Shown piece after piece: positions 26,962 through 34,443 of a stretch of DNA of 64,000 bases. The position numbers were made by a program, and so were the translations under genes. The stretch's first letter is position 1. Each line of letters opens with the position of its first letter. The notes beneath the pieces were generated by a model. It saw only the letters and a list, made by a program, of their open reading frames with translations, had not been told where the DNA came from and made no database searches. Source of the stretch: Bryobacterales bacterium (lineage in GTDB: Bacteria > Acidobacteriota > Terriglobia > Bryobacterales > Bryobacteraceae); contig JADJWL010000002.1 of assembly GCA_016716385.1 (NCBI GenBank), positions 434,001-498,000 of the forward strand, written 5' to 3'.

Positions 26962-28194
26962 TCAAGAGGGTTTGGTAGCAACGGTGGTAGCAACCCGCTT
27001 CAAACCCTCTTCCCTGGTAGCAACAGACTCCTCTTCATTCGACTTTGGCGGCGCGAGAATCGCGTCCATCTTGGCGGCCACGTCCTGCTGGACTGACTTC
27101 AGGATGTGGCTGTACGTCTGCAAGGTGAAGCTGACCTGAGAATGGCCGAGTTGTTCGGCGATGTAGCGCGCCGATACGCCTTGGGCGAGTAGCAGGGTCG
27201 CGGCCGAGTGCCGTAAATCATGGAACCTCATGTCCGGCAACTTCGCGGCCTTGAGCAGTTCCTTGAAGCGGCCGAACGCGGCTCGCGGCTCCAGCGGCGT
27301 CCCAATCGTCGAGGTGAACACGTAGCCGGTTTCCCGCCAGCGATCCTCTGCAATCTCCCTGTCGAGCTCCTGGCGGCGCTTGTGTGCGGCGAGTGCGGAG
27401 CGCGTCACTGCCGGCAGCATCAGGATTCGCCGCCCGGCGTCTGTCTTCGGCTCAACCCGCACGAGTTTCTTGTCGACCCGCTGAAGGGCGCCGGAGACTT
27501 CGAGGGTACCCGCTTCGAAGTTGATGTCCTGCCACCGGAGGCCGAGTACTTCGCCTTGGCGTAGCCCGAGAGCGACCGTGACGGCAAACAGGGCTTCCAG
27601 CCTGTCGCCCTCGCACGCGGCGAGGAACTGCCGGGCTTGCTGCGGAGTAAAGGTCTGGATCTGGGGCCGGGAGATGGACGGCGGCTCCACCAGAGCCGCA
27701 ACGTTGCGCGGTAGCGTCCCATCGTTCACGGCGACCGCAAGGGCGCTGCGCAAGGTCACGAGCAGGTGCTTCACCGTCCGCGGCGATAGCCCGGAGTCGA
27801 GCTTCTCGCTGAGGAACGTCCGGATCGCCTGAGGCGCGAGCTTCGCAACCGGGATGTCACCAAGGCCGGGCTTGAGGTGAATCCTCGCGATGTCCTGATA
27901 CGTGCGAAAGGTCTTCGGGCGCACCGTGTTCTTGACGACGTGGTCAAGCCAGTGATCGAGGAACTGAGCGACGGTCTGCTTCTCGGGCACGACGGGCAAC
28001 CCCTGCCGTTTGTCGTTGAGCGCCTTCGTCAGTTCGTCGCGTACCGCTTCGCGCGTCTTGCCGGTAAAGATCTTGCGGCTGAGGACAACCTTCCCGTCCG
28101 CGTTTTTCTTCCATCCGAGGCTCAACGCCGCCCGCCAGCGGCCATCCGACATTTGGTAGATCGAGCCTTCATCGTTTCCGCGTTTTCGTGCCAT
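26962..28194 (-). CDS. int: Tyrosine-type site-specific integrase
   Basis: 410 residues. An AP2-like arm-binding N-terminus (GSIYQMSDGRWRAALSLG ... KIFTGKTREA) is followed by a SAM-like core-binding domain (~residues 74-165, TVAQFLDHWLDHVV...) and the catalytic domain. All catalytic residues can be placed: Arg212 (GLRQGEVLGL), Lys250, His325 and Arg328 (FHDLRHS), His351 (LGHS) and Tyr361 (TYSHI). The enzyme should catalyse integration and excision at the tRNA-Arg site. Its end lies 35 bases from attL. GGAGG upstream of the ATG serves as ribosome-binding site, and the gene overlaps the upstream zinc-finger gene by 26 bases, so both share a transcript. Confidence 0.93.
   Translation of the reverse strand: MARKRGNDEGSIYQMSDGRWRAALSLGWKKNADGKVVLSRKIFTGKTREAVRDELTKALNDKRQGLPVVPEKQTVAQFLDHWLDHVVKNTVRPKTFRTYQDIARIHLKPGLGDIPVAKLAPQAIRTFLSEKLDSGLSPRTVKHLLVTLRSALAVAVNDGTLPRNVAALVEPPSISRPQIQTFTPQQARQFLAACEGDRLEALFAVTVALGLRQGEVLGLRWQDINFEAGTLEVSGALQRVDKKLVRVEPKTDAGRRILMLPAVTRSALAAHKRRQELDREIAEDRWRETGYVFTSTIGTPLEPRAAFGRFKELLKAAKLPDMRFHDLRHSAATLLLAQGVSARYIAEQLGHSQVSFTLQTYSHILKSVQQDVAAKMDAILAPPKSNEEESVATREEGLKRVATTVATKPS
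26964..27011. repeat. 11-bp inverted repeat at the integrase 3' end
   Basis: AAGAGGGTTTG at 26964-26974 and its exact complement CAAACCCTCTT at 27001-27011 enclose two of the GGTAGCAAC repeats. The structure overlaps the integrase stop codon. It could be a transcription end signal for the integrase mRNA or part of the attL nucleoprotein site. There is no T-tract. Confidence 0.5.
26974..27024 (+). repeat. Candidate integrase arm sites at attL (three GGTAGCAAC)
   Basis: GGTAGCAAC occurs at 26974-26982, 26986-26994 and 27016-27024, inside the 3' end of the integrase gene and 47 bases from the core. The first two, 12 bases apart, are matched by an identically spaced pair in the same orientation next to attR (35332-35352). 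This is what arm-type integrase binding sites look like. Confidence 0.6.
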
Positions 28195-29026
28195 TGCTTC
28201 TCGCCTCCACCTTCTTCTTTGCCCGGTACCGGGCCATCCTGAGCCGCAAGCTGCAACTATCGTGAATCCGCTTGTGACTGCGGCTCCCTGTCACATCGAA
28301 CAACTGACCGCACGCTTCGCAGCGGCGGGCTTGGCGCACTCCGGTTACCAACTGCGCGACCTGGGTCCAGATTCCAGCCAGCAAATCGGCCGGCGTGAGC
28401 ACCTGCTGAAGAGTGTCTCCAAAGTCACGCGGGAGAATCTGAACCGTGGCCCGCCGATAGAGACGGCGGGTGACTTCGTCGGCGATGAACAGGCGGGCCG
28501 GGCCTTCGAGATCGCCGGGCTTCCATCGCTTCAGCCAGCGGGCATTCTCGCCCTGCCATGCAATCGGAATGGTGATGTTGCCTTGGAACCGGGCTACCAC
28601 GTAATCGGCGGCCTGCCAGTGGATGCACTCGCGGAGAGACGCACGCCGCGCGGCCGGCGGCAACTGGAGACGTTCCCAGACCTGGACAACCCGCGCTACG
28701 AGCGCCGCGTGAGTGAGCCAGATTCCGGCTGGTTCGATCACGCCGAGCGTAGCGAACCGTCCGCGCTCGAATTCGCCGAGAAGGCCATGCTGCCGGGCGA
28801 AAGCAAGCGCATCCTGCGGCGTCGAGATAGCAGCGAACGTCAAGTACAGATCGGGCTCACCGAGAGGAAAGACGGTGTCCGATCCGCCTGATTCGTCGGC
28901 GCTGAGACACAAGTCTTCACGGCTGGAGCCAATGTCACGTAAGCCGAGCGACACCGAGCGCCAGCGAAGCCAAGGGAAGTGAACGGCGTCTGTGGCGGGC
29001 GGGCGTTCTGCGGTTCGTACCAGCAT
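28169..29026 (-). CDS. Zinc-finger protein of unknown function, possible element regulator
   Basis: 285 residues. The body (~residues 1-230) shows no recognised motif. The C-terminus carries CEACGQLFDVTGSRSHKRIH with Cys236 and Cys239, then DSCS (Cys258) and a basic tail RLRMARYRAKKK. This resembles the CGNR/ABATE-type zinc finger with its final basic helix, which suggests nucleic-acid binding. It is transcribed with int, divergently from the excisionase-like gene, and its start is only 16 bases from the GTATACGGG operator half-site. It occupies the place where satellites and prophages keep their master repressor. That role is inference. Confidence 0.7.
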   Translation of the reverse strand: MLVRTAERPPATDAVHFPWLRWRSVSLGLRDIGSSREDLCLSADESGGSDTVFPLGEPDLYLTFAAISTPQDALAFARQHGLLGEFERGRFATLGVIEPAGIWLTHAALVARVVQVWERLQLPPAARRASLRECIHWQAADYVVARFQGNITIPIAWQGENARWLKRWKPGDLEGPARLFIADEVTRRLYRRATVQILPRDFGDTLQQVLTPADLLAGIWTQVAQLVTGVRQARRCEACGQLFDVTGSRSHKRIHDSCSLRLRMARYRAKKKVEARSNGTKTRKR

Positions 29027-29041
29027 CAGCGTTACGCGATT

Positions 29042-29074
29042 GTATACGGGTTTCTATATCGACTTCCCGTATAC
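29042..29074. promoter_or_regulatory. Operator-like 9-bp inverted repeat in the divergent control region
   Basis: GTATACGGG (29042-29050) and CCCGTATAC (29066-29074) are exact complements separated by 15 bases, inside the 67-base gap between the two divergent genes of the element. Each half contains the self-complementary GTATAC, and a third GTATAC occurs at 29166-29171. A regulator binding here could switch between the integrase side and the replication/capsid side. Confidence 0.6.
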
Positions 29075-29093
29075 GCTCTGCTGAAATAGTCGC

Positions 29094-29300
29094 ATGGAAC
29101 CGCGCAAGGATGCAACCCAAAACGCCGCGCACCGCACTTACCTACGGGTGAAGACGGCGGCGCAGGTATACGACATTCACCCTTCGACGCTCTACCGGCT
29201 GATCTCGGCGGGCGCTATCCGCTCCGTCCGCATCGGTCACAGCGTCAGGATTCCGGCTTCGGCTCTCGACGAGTACAACCGGCAACTGGAGGCGCAGTAA
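29094..29300 (+). CDS. Excisionase-type helix-turn-helix protein
   Basis: 68 residues. YLRVKTAAQVYDIHPSTLYRLISAGAIRSVRIGHSVRIPASALDEYNRQLE is a complete MerR-like HTH_17/excisionase domain, with an N-terminal tail of ~15 residues. Such proteins act as excisionases or as transcription activators (AlpA-like) of satellites. It is the first gene on the rightward side, right after the operator-like repeat. Its TAA is followed immediately by the GTG of the ParB-like gene. Confidence 0.85.
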   Translation: MEPRKDATQNAAHRTYLRVKTAAQVYDIHPSTLYRLISAGAIRSVRIGHSVRIPASALDEYNRQLEAQ

Positions 29301-30137
29301 GTGGGAAAGCCCGCGCGGGCGGCGCGGGCCTTGGGACTGCTACGAGGCGGTGAAACCTTGCATCCATCTTACAACGAATCACCTGTAACCCGCGTGCCCG
29401 TCGATGCGATCCGCACCGACCTGGACACTCAAGCACGCACCTTTACCTCTCCGGGCGCTGTCGAAGATCTGGCCGAAGATATCGAGCGCGGCGCTACCCT
29501 GCCTCCCCTCGACGTGTTCGACACCGGCGACGGCGACCTGATCCTCGTGGACGGGTTCCACCGGCTGGCCGCCCTGCGGCGGGCTGGCGCTGTCGAGGTT
29601 GATGTCCGCGTCCACCGTGGCGACGTGCATGAGGCGCGCTGGTACGCCTGCGGGGCGAATCAGGCACACGGACTACGGCGCACGAACGCCGACAAGCGGC
29701 GGGCCGTGGTCATGGCGTTGGCGCTGCCTCAGGCAGAAGGCCTGTCTGATCGTGAGATCGCCCGACACTGCGGCGTCTCACACCAGCACGTCTCCAACAT
29801 CCGGGCGGAACAGACCAAGAAACCCGAGTGTCAAATTTTGACACCTCCGCCGGAACCAGATCAGCCGGAACTTCAACCCAAACAACACCCGCGGGAAGGT
29901 AAGCGGCTGGAACAGATCCGGCGCGCCCACCGAAACCGGTTCGACAGTGTGCTGGGCCGCCTGAACGGGCTGGCGAGAATTTCCCTAGACGAAAAGGGCA
30001 TCAACCTAGGCTACGTGCTGGATGCCACACCCGAGGGCGTCCAGCCGGCGGATTGGGTCAAGGAACTGCGCGAAGTCGAGGCCGCAGTCAAGGTCCTGCG
30101 GCGAAGGCTGGAGGAGGCGCTACGTGACCGCGGCTGA
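29301..30137 (+). CDS. ParB-like nuclease/CTPase-domain protein with HTH
   Basis: 278 residues from a GTG directly after the previous stop. A ParB N-terminal-like domain spans ~residues 30-115, with PLDVFDTGDGDLILVDGFHRLAALRRAG carrying the G-F-H-R-L-x-A signature and NQAHGLRRTNADKRR following. A helix-turn-helix, GLSDREIARHCGVSHQHVSNIRAEQ, sits at ~residues 145-175. The C-terminus is charged and helical. ParB-fold proteins in mobile elements bind DNA near the origin or control replication genes. No ParA is encoded in the element, so classical partitioning is unlikely. The gene overlaps the primase gene by 14 bases. Confidence 0.85.
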   Translation: MGKPARAARALGLLRGGETLHPSYNESPVTRVPVDAIRTDLDTQARTFTSPGAVEDLAEDIERGATLPPLDVFDTGDGDLILVDGFHRLAALRRAGAVEVDVRVHRGDVHEARWYACGANQAHGLRRTNADKRRAVVMALALPQAEGLSDREIARHCGVSHQHVSNIRAEQTKKPECQILTPPPEPDQPELQPKQHPREGKRLEQIRRAHRNRFDSVLGRLNGLARISLDEKGINLGYVLDATPEGVQPADWVKELREVEAAVKVLRRRLEEALRDRG

Positions 30138-30843
30138 AATCGCGGCCGCGCTTGGCGGGCGCAAGTCGGGCAGCGGCTGGACGGCGAAGTGTCCGGCGCA
30201 TGACGACACGAACCCAAGTCTCAGCCTGACCGACCGGGACGACAAGGTGTTGGTGAAGTGCTTCGCGGGATGCGATCAGCGGGACGTGATTCAAGCGCTG
30301 CGGGCCAGAGGCTTGTGGCCGGAGAACGCATCCAATGACCGGCTGAAGCCTTCGGCAAGCTACCACTATCACGACGAAGCCGGGCGACTGCTGTACACCG
30401 TCCACCGATACCCCACTGTGCCAAAGAAGACCTTCAAGTGTCAGCGTGCCGATGGCGCATGGAACATGAAGGGCGTGCGGCGCGTGTTGTTCCGCTTGCC
30501 GCAAGTCCTGGAAGCGGAAATCTGCTTCGTGGTCGAGGGCGAAAAAGACGCCCAAACACTCGCCGACTGGGGTTTCTGCGGGGCTTGCAACCCGCATGGG
30601 GCGGGCGAGTGGAAACCCGAGTACAGCGAAAGCTTGCGAGGGAAGGAAGTCATCGTGATTCCCGACAACGATGCACCCGGCATCGACCATGCGCGTACCG
30701 TAGTCGCGTCCCTGATGGGTGTAGCGGGCCGTGTGCGGCTGCTCGAACTGCCAGCGGGCATCAAGGACGTGTCCGAGTACTTCGACCGCGGCGGTAGCGA
30801 GGTGGGCTTCCTGGCGATGCTGGAGGGCGCGGACAATGTCTGA
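30124..30843 (+). CDS. CHC2 zinc-finger / Toprim primase
   Basis: 239 residues from a GTG inside the end of the ParB-like gene. The CHC2-type zinc finger reads CPAHDDTNPSLSL ... VKCFAGC, with ligands at about Cys23, His26, Cys46 and Cys50. The Toprim domain follows with VVEGEKD (137-142) and the acidic DND (181-183). This is the minimal primase layout used by phages and satellites to prime their own replication. It overlaps the ATPase gene by 8 bases. Together they look like a split primase-helicase. Confidence 0.88.
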   Translation: MTAAEIAAALGGRKSGSGWTAKCPAHDDTNPSLSLTDRDDKVLVKCFAGCDQRDVIQALRARGLWPENASNDRLKPSASYHYHDEAGRLLYTVHRYPTVPKKTFKCQRADGAWNMKGVRRVLFRLPQVLEAEICFVVEGEKDAQTLADWGFCGACNPHGAGEWKPEYSESLRGKEVIVIPDNDAPGIDHARTVVASLMGVAGRVRLLELPAGIKDVSEYFDRGGSEVGFLAMLEGADNV

Positions 30844-31840
30844 CGGCGCGCGGGAGTTCCGCTCTGAAGACGAGATTCGGGATTGGGCGAAGAAGCACGC
30901 CGCGAACGGTTGCGCCCAACCCGAGGCCAGCGATACCCCAATGACCGTTGACGAGATTCCCCCACTGCGGAGCATCAGCAACGGCACAATCGAATGGGAC
31001 ATCCACCCGTACATCGCGCGCAAGTCGATTACGGCATTCTCGGGCGATGGCGGCTGTGGCAAGTCGCACCTGCTGTCTGATCTGCTTCGGCGCGCCTGGC
31101 GCAACGGGCATCCGGTTTTGTTACTGGATCGTGAGAACGGTGCGGATGTGGTTTGCGAGCGTCACAACTTCCTGGCGATTTCAGATGATCCCGATTACCG
31201 CATCTGGGGCGGCTGGTGCCGAGAGTCACCACCGGACCCGGCAAGCGGCGCTATTCAGCGGTGGGTTCATCAGCATGCAGAGCGTCATCCCATCGTAGGT
31301 ATCGATTCGCTGGTGAGCTTCTGTGAGTCCGACGAGAACGACAATTCCGCGATGCGCAAAGTCCTGGATCGCTGGCGCACCCTGACCCACATCGGCGCGT
31401 CCCTGGCGCTGATAAACCACAGCGGCAAGGCAGACACAGCGAAGCAGTGGCGCGGTGCAAGCGGCATCAGAGACGGCGTCGACCGCGGACTTCTCATACA
31501 GGATCTATCTCGGCCCGGAATCCGTCTCGAATCACTGCGAGTGACCACATGGAAGGCGCGCGTAGGCGCACCTGTGGATGCGGTCCTGAAGCTTCAGGAC
31601 GGCGAGTTTCTCATTGATGATCGCAGTGAACAGGAAGTTCTCGCGGGGCGGCTTGAGGACTTGCTACGCGCGAATCCTGGCATCCAGACTCGCCAATGGG
31701 AAGAGGTCCTGAAGTCGGTTGGCATCCCGCGAGATCCCGCCCGAATCTGGCTAGCGCGCGCCATCGATGAGGGCCGCGCCGAGGAAACGAAGCAGGGCCG
31801 GGCGACACGTTACAGACTCCTGGAACCGGAGGAACTATGA
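30836..31840 (+). CDS. AAA/RepA-like replicative ATPase
   Basis: 334 residues. The core has a Walker A GDGGCGKS at residues 70-77 (ITAFSGDGGCGKSHLLSDLLRRA), a Walker B IVGID near 153-157 and a sensor-like ALINHSGK downstream, as in AAA_25/RepA-type hexameric helicases. The C-terminal ~80 residues (LEDLLRANPGIQTRQWEEVLKSVGI...) look like a winged helix. It should be the replication helicase or helicase loader of the element, working with the adjacent primase. The stop overlaps the next possible start as ATGA. Confidence 0.82.
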   Translation: MSDGAREFRSEDEIRDWAKKHAANGCAQPEASDTPMTVDEIPPLRSISNGTIEWDIHPYIARKSITAFSGDGGCGKSHLLSDLLRRAWRNGHPVLLLDRENGADVVCERHNFLAISDDPDYRIWGGWCRESPPDPASGAIQRWVHQHAERHPIVGIDSLVSFCESDENDNSAMRKVLDRWRTLTHIGASLALINHSGKADTAKQWRGASGIRDGVDRGLLIQDLSRPGIRLESLRVTTWKARVGAPVDAVLKLQDGEFLIDDRSEQEVLAGRLEDLLRANPGIQTRQWEEVLKSVGIPRDPARIWLARAIDEGRAEETKQGRATRYRLLEPEEL

Positions 31841-32145
31841 CCGGAACCGTGATCGTGCGGCGGAATGTGCGGAAACCCTACCTAAGGGTAGGGGGTTTCC
31901 CGCACATACTCAGCGTGCGGATGTGCGGCGCGGAATGTGCGGAGCCGCACATGCAGGCGAATGAACAACTTGCATCGACTTTAGCGAAGGCGACCAAACA
32001 GCCTTCCGCACGTGCGGATAATGTGCGGGCCGTGCAACAGGGGGAATGGCGCCTTTGTATCTCCATCGGATTCGCGATCGATTCCGGCTTGTGCGTGGAA
32101 CTTGATGAAATGCGGGAATTTTCGAACCACTTTTTGGCGGGATGA
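31837..32145 (+). CDS. Possible 102-residue protein overlying the iteron cluster
   Basis: The reading frame starts in an ATGA overlap with the ATPase gene and stays open for 102 codons. However, its first 65 codons coincide with the GTGCGG repeats and the encoded sequence there is cysteine- and arginine-rich without pattern. Only the end (GEWRLCISIGFAIDSGLCVELDEMREFSNHF) looks protein-like. It could be a real small protein with an embedded origin or merely an open frame. I lean slightly to the latter. Confidence 0.3.
   Translation: MTGTVIVRRNVRKPYLRVGGFPHILSVRMCGAECAEPHMQANEQLASTLAKATKQPSARADNVRAVQQGEWRLCISIGFAIDSGLCVELDEMREFSNHFLAG
31855..32028. repeat. Iteron cluster, candidate replication origin or packaging site
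   Basis: GTGCGG occurs ten times in 174 bases: direct at 31855, 31867, 31915, 31923, 31937, 32012 and 32023, inverted (CCGCAC) at 31900, 31945 and 32006. Six of these are part of the 8-mer ATGTGCGG. They form dyads: ATGTGCGG/CCGCACAT at 31935-31952 with a 2-base spacer, the same arms at 31865-31872 and 31900-31907 around a C/T-G/A stem, and CCGCACGTGCGG at 32006-32017. The cluster lies between the replication genes and the small terminase, where satellites and phages keep an origin and/or a pac/cos site. Confidence 0.7.
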
Positions 32146-32157
32146 AAGGGAGACAGG

Positions 32158-32463
32158 ATGGCACCACCGAAACACCTATCGCAGGAGAGCAAACGAGAAT
32201 GGCGGGCACTGACCGCGGCGTACAGCATCGATGAGGCCGGTTTTCATCTCCTGGAGCAGTTTTTCGAGGCGAAGGAGAGGCGTTCGGCGGCGCGCGCCAT
32301 CGTGGATCGGGACGGGCTGATGATCGATGGGCGCTTGAAGGATCAGAAGATCGCACATCCGATGTTGCAGGTTGAGCGCGATTCGGCGGCGGTCATGACG
32401 AGGGCATGGAGGCTTTTGGGCTTCGACCTTGAGCCTGCAAGGGATCGAGATGCCGAGACGTAA
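32158..32463 (+). CDS. P27-family phage terminase small subunit
   Basis: 101 residues with a good ribosome-binding site (AAGGGAGACAGG). The sequence LSQESKREWRALTAAYSIDEAGFHLLEQFFEAKERRSAARAIVDRDGLMI ... HPMLQVERDSAAVMTRAWRLLGFDLEP follows the P27 small-terminase pattern. The markers are a helical DNA-binding N-terminus, a 'HP-x-L-x-x-E-R-D' turn, and a C-terminal 'R-x-LGLDLEP'-type end. Small terminases choose the DNA to be packaged. With no large terminase in the element, this one would redirect a helper phage's motor. Confidence 0.85.
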   Translation: MAPPKHLSQESKREWRALTAAYSIDEAGFHLLEQFFEAKERRSAARAIVDRDGLMIDGRLKDQKIAHPMLQVERDSAAVMTRAWRLLGFDLEPARDRDAET

Positions 32464-32770
32464 CCGCAAGGTCCGGGCCACGGTCGAGACGCATGGCAAG
32501 CTGACGTACGAGCAGCGGTCCTACCTGCTGTTCGGTGGGCGGTCACCATTCCCTGATTCCGCGACCGCGGAGAGAGCCTGGCGGACGCATCGCGCGCACC
32601 TGATGTCCCTGGTGAACCCATGCACCCGTCCGTTCGCATGGTGGACGTTCGAATCTCCTGTTGTGCGACAAATGCGGCGGCCTGCCTCGGAACAGTTGGC
32701 GGAGTTGGGCTTGTTGACGCCGGAGGAGTTGGAAATTGAACGACGACGAAAGGAAAGGATCAAGCAATGA
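32450..32770 (+). CDS. Small phage protein beside terminase
   Basis: 106 residues, overlapping the terminase end by 14 bases, with AAGGGA upstream of its ATG. The motif RPFAWWTFESP in the middle and LTYEQRSYLLFGG near the start are reminiscent of small proteins that accompany small terminases in prophages, usually recognised by an 'R-P-x-A-W-W-x-F-E' core. Its biochemical function is not known to me. A basic C-terminus (IERRRKERIK) is compatible with DNA or protein binding. Confidence 0.65.
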   Translation: MPRRNRKVRATVETHGKLTYEQRSYLLFGGRSPFPDSATAERAWRTHRAHLMSLVNPCTRPFAWWTFESPVVRQMRRPASEQLAELGLLTPEELEIERRRKERIKQ

Positions 32771-33096
32771 ACGACGAACAGAAGAAGTTGGAGTACAGCC
32801 AGTCCGAAGAAGACAAAGCGGCCATGGTGGCGGAGACGGGGTACCCGCGGGTCCAACCGCCGGGCTGGTCGACGTGGACAACCGAAGAACGCCAGAATTG
32901 GCTGATGGACGCGACAGCCGAGGTAGTCACTGCCTGCCGGGAGATGGCGGCGGCGCTGACCCGGCTGAATGAGCGGATGATCGATCACGACCGCGCCATC
33001 GGCAAGTTGTCCGAGTCCGTCTTGACGGCGGTCCAACTTTATCACGCGGCGGCGGTGGGCAGAGAGCCGCGCGGACCGCTTCACGGCAAAAATTAG
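32767..33096 (+). CDS. Small helical protein of the satellite
   Basis: 109 residues starting in an ATGA overlap with the previous gene. Residues ~15-40 contain GYPRVQPPGWSTWTTEERQNWLMDA. The remainder is one long amphipathic helix (TAEVVTACREMAAALTRLNERMIDHDRAIGKLSESVL), probably a coiled coil. No family is recognised. Its place between terminase and capsid genes suggests a role in packaging or assembly. Confidence 0.55.
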   Translation: MNDEQKKLEYSQSEEDKAAMVAETGYPRVQPPGWSTWTTEERQNWLMDATAEVVTACREMAAALTRLNERMIDHDRAIGKLSESVLTAVQLYHAAAVGREPRGPLHGKN

Positions 33097-33302
33097 CGGG
33101 ACCGTTTGAAACAAAAACGGGCTAAAATGGAGTTAGCCGAAAGGCCGGTAAAACTGAGCGCGTCACTGTCCCGCGGGATGCTGGACACGCGACACCTCAG
33201 CCGAGCGCGGGATGCACTCGGACCCGGCGTACTGGCAGCGGGACGCTGGCAGCGACACTCCTACGGCCACCACATCACACAACAACGTAAGGAGTCTTTC
33301 TC

Positions 33303-34442
33303 ATGGCAGATCACGACGTTAAACACTCACTCGAACTGATCAAGTCGAGTCTCGAATTCAAGCAGAACGAACTCGCCGAAAAGGTCCGCATCCAGTCCCT
33401 GCGATTGGACGAGCTTCAGTCTCTCCGCGAGCGTCCCGACCGTCCCGAGGGGCGCGACGGCAAGCACGCCGCCGGCGTGGGCGCGTACGTCGCACAACCG
33501 GGCTTCATCGACGCAGTGCGGAAAATCGGGCGGTTCGGGATGGAAATTACAGACCGTCCGCTTCTAGAACAAAAGGCGCTGATTGCGTCTTCCGACCTCG
33601 GCTACAGCACGCCGGGCGTTCTGGGCGCACAGCGTGTCCAGGGCGTCACGCCATTGGCGCGCCGTCGCTTGACGGTTCGCGACATGTTGCGTTCCGCGCC
33701 AATGTCGGCTTCGATGGCGGATTTCATCAGGGAAACCAGCTTCACGAATTCGGCTTCTCCGCAAGGCGGCGACGGGGTATCGAAAGCCGAATCCAGCATG
33801 CAATTCGAAATCTCGTCGGCGCGGGCGGCGACGGTTGCACACTGGATTCCCGTTTCGCGTCAGGCGCTTGACGACCTGCCCGAACTGGGCCGGTTCATCG
33901 ACGCTAACTTGCTGTGGGGATTGAAGTTGAAGGAAGAAACCGAAATCCTCGTCGGCGACGGTTTGGGCGACCATCTCAACGGTCTGGTGACGCAAGCGAC
34001 GGCTTACACCGGCGCTTACGGCGTCGGTTCCGACACGAAACTGGACGTTATCGCGCATGCCATTCTGGAACTTGCAGACGCTGAAGAATCGGCGAATTTC
34101 TGCATCCTGAACCCGCGCGATTTCCACGACATTTCGCTGATCAAAACCGAGGAAGGCGGCGCGAACCGGGGTAGCTACGTTGCCGCGGACCCTCTGGGCG
34201 GGCTTCTCCAGGTCAGAACCCTGTGGGGCTTGAGTTGCGTCATTACGCGAACGATGCCGGTTGGCCGGTTCCTTGTCGGCGACGCATCGCAAGCGGAAAT
34301 TCGCGACAGGATGCGCGCGACGGTCGATATTTCGACCGAACATTCCGACGTTTTCACGAAGAACAAAGTCGCGATTCGCGCCGAAGAACGCGTTGCGTTG
34401 TTGGTGTTCCGACCCTCGGGGTTCGTCTATGGGGCCTTCTGA
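33303..34442 (+). CDS. HK97-type phage major capsid protein
   Basis: 379 residues with an ideal ribosome-binding site (TAAGGAG, 9 bases upstream). The N-terminal ~45 residues are a charged coiled coil, a short delta/scaffold domain. The HK97 fold follows, with TVRDMLRSAPMSASMADFIRETSF (N-arm/E-loop region), AATVAHWIPVSRQALDDLPELGRFIDANLLWGLKLKEETEILVGDG (spine helix), FCILNPRDFHDISLIK (P-domain) and a C-terminal SDVFTKNKVAIRAEERVALLVFRPSGFV. It builds the icosahedral shell. A 206-base gap separates it from the gene before. Its third codon positions look richer in A/T than in neighbouring genes, which may point to a separate origin. Confidence 0.9.
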   Translation: MADHDVKHSLELIKSSLEFKQNELAEKVRIQSLRLDELQSLRERPDRPEGRDGKHAAGVGAYVAQPGFIDAVRKIGRFGMEITDRPLLEQKALIASSDLGYSTPGVLGAQRVQGVTPLARRRLTVRDMLRSAPMSASMADFIRETSFTNSASPQGGDGVSKAESSMQFEISSARAATVAHWIPVSRQALDDLPELGRFIDANLLWGLKLKEETEILVGDGLGDHLNGLVTQATAYTGAYGVGSDTKLDVIAHAILELADAEESANFCILNPRDFHDISLIKTEEGGANRGSYVAADPLGGLLQVRTLWGLSCVITRTMPVGRFLVGDASQAEIRDRMRATVDISTEHSDVFTKNKVAIRAEERVALLVFRPSGFVYGAF

Positions 34443-34443
34443 C

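Noticed and set aside
29301..30137. Interpretation of the ParB-like gene as a chromosomal or plasmid partition gene
   Set aside because: There is no ParA partner and no parS-like array nearby apart from the GTGCGG cluster, and it is embedded in phage-type replication genes.
33106..33339. 77-codon plus-strand frame before the capsid gene
   Set aside because: Low-quality Arg/His-rich sequence that runs into the capsid gene and covers its ribosome-binding site; better read as an untranslated leader.
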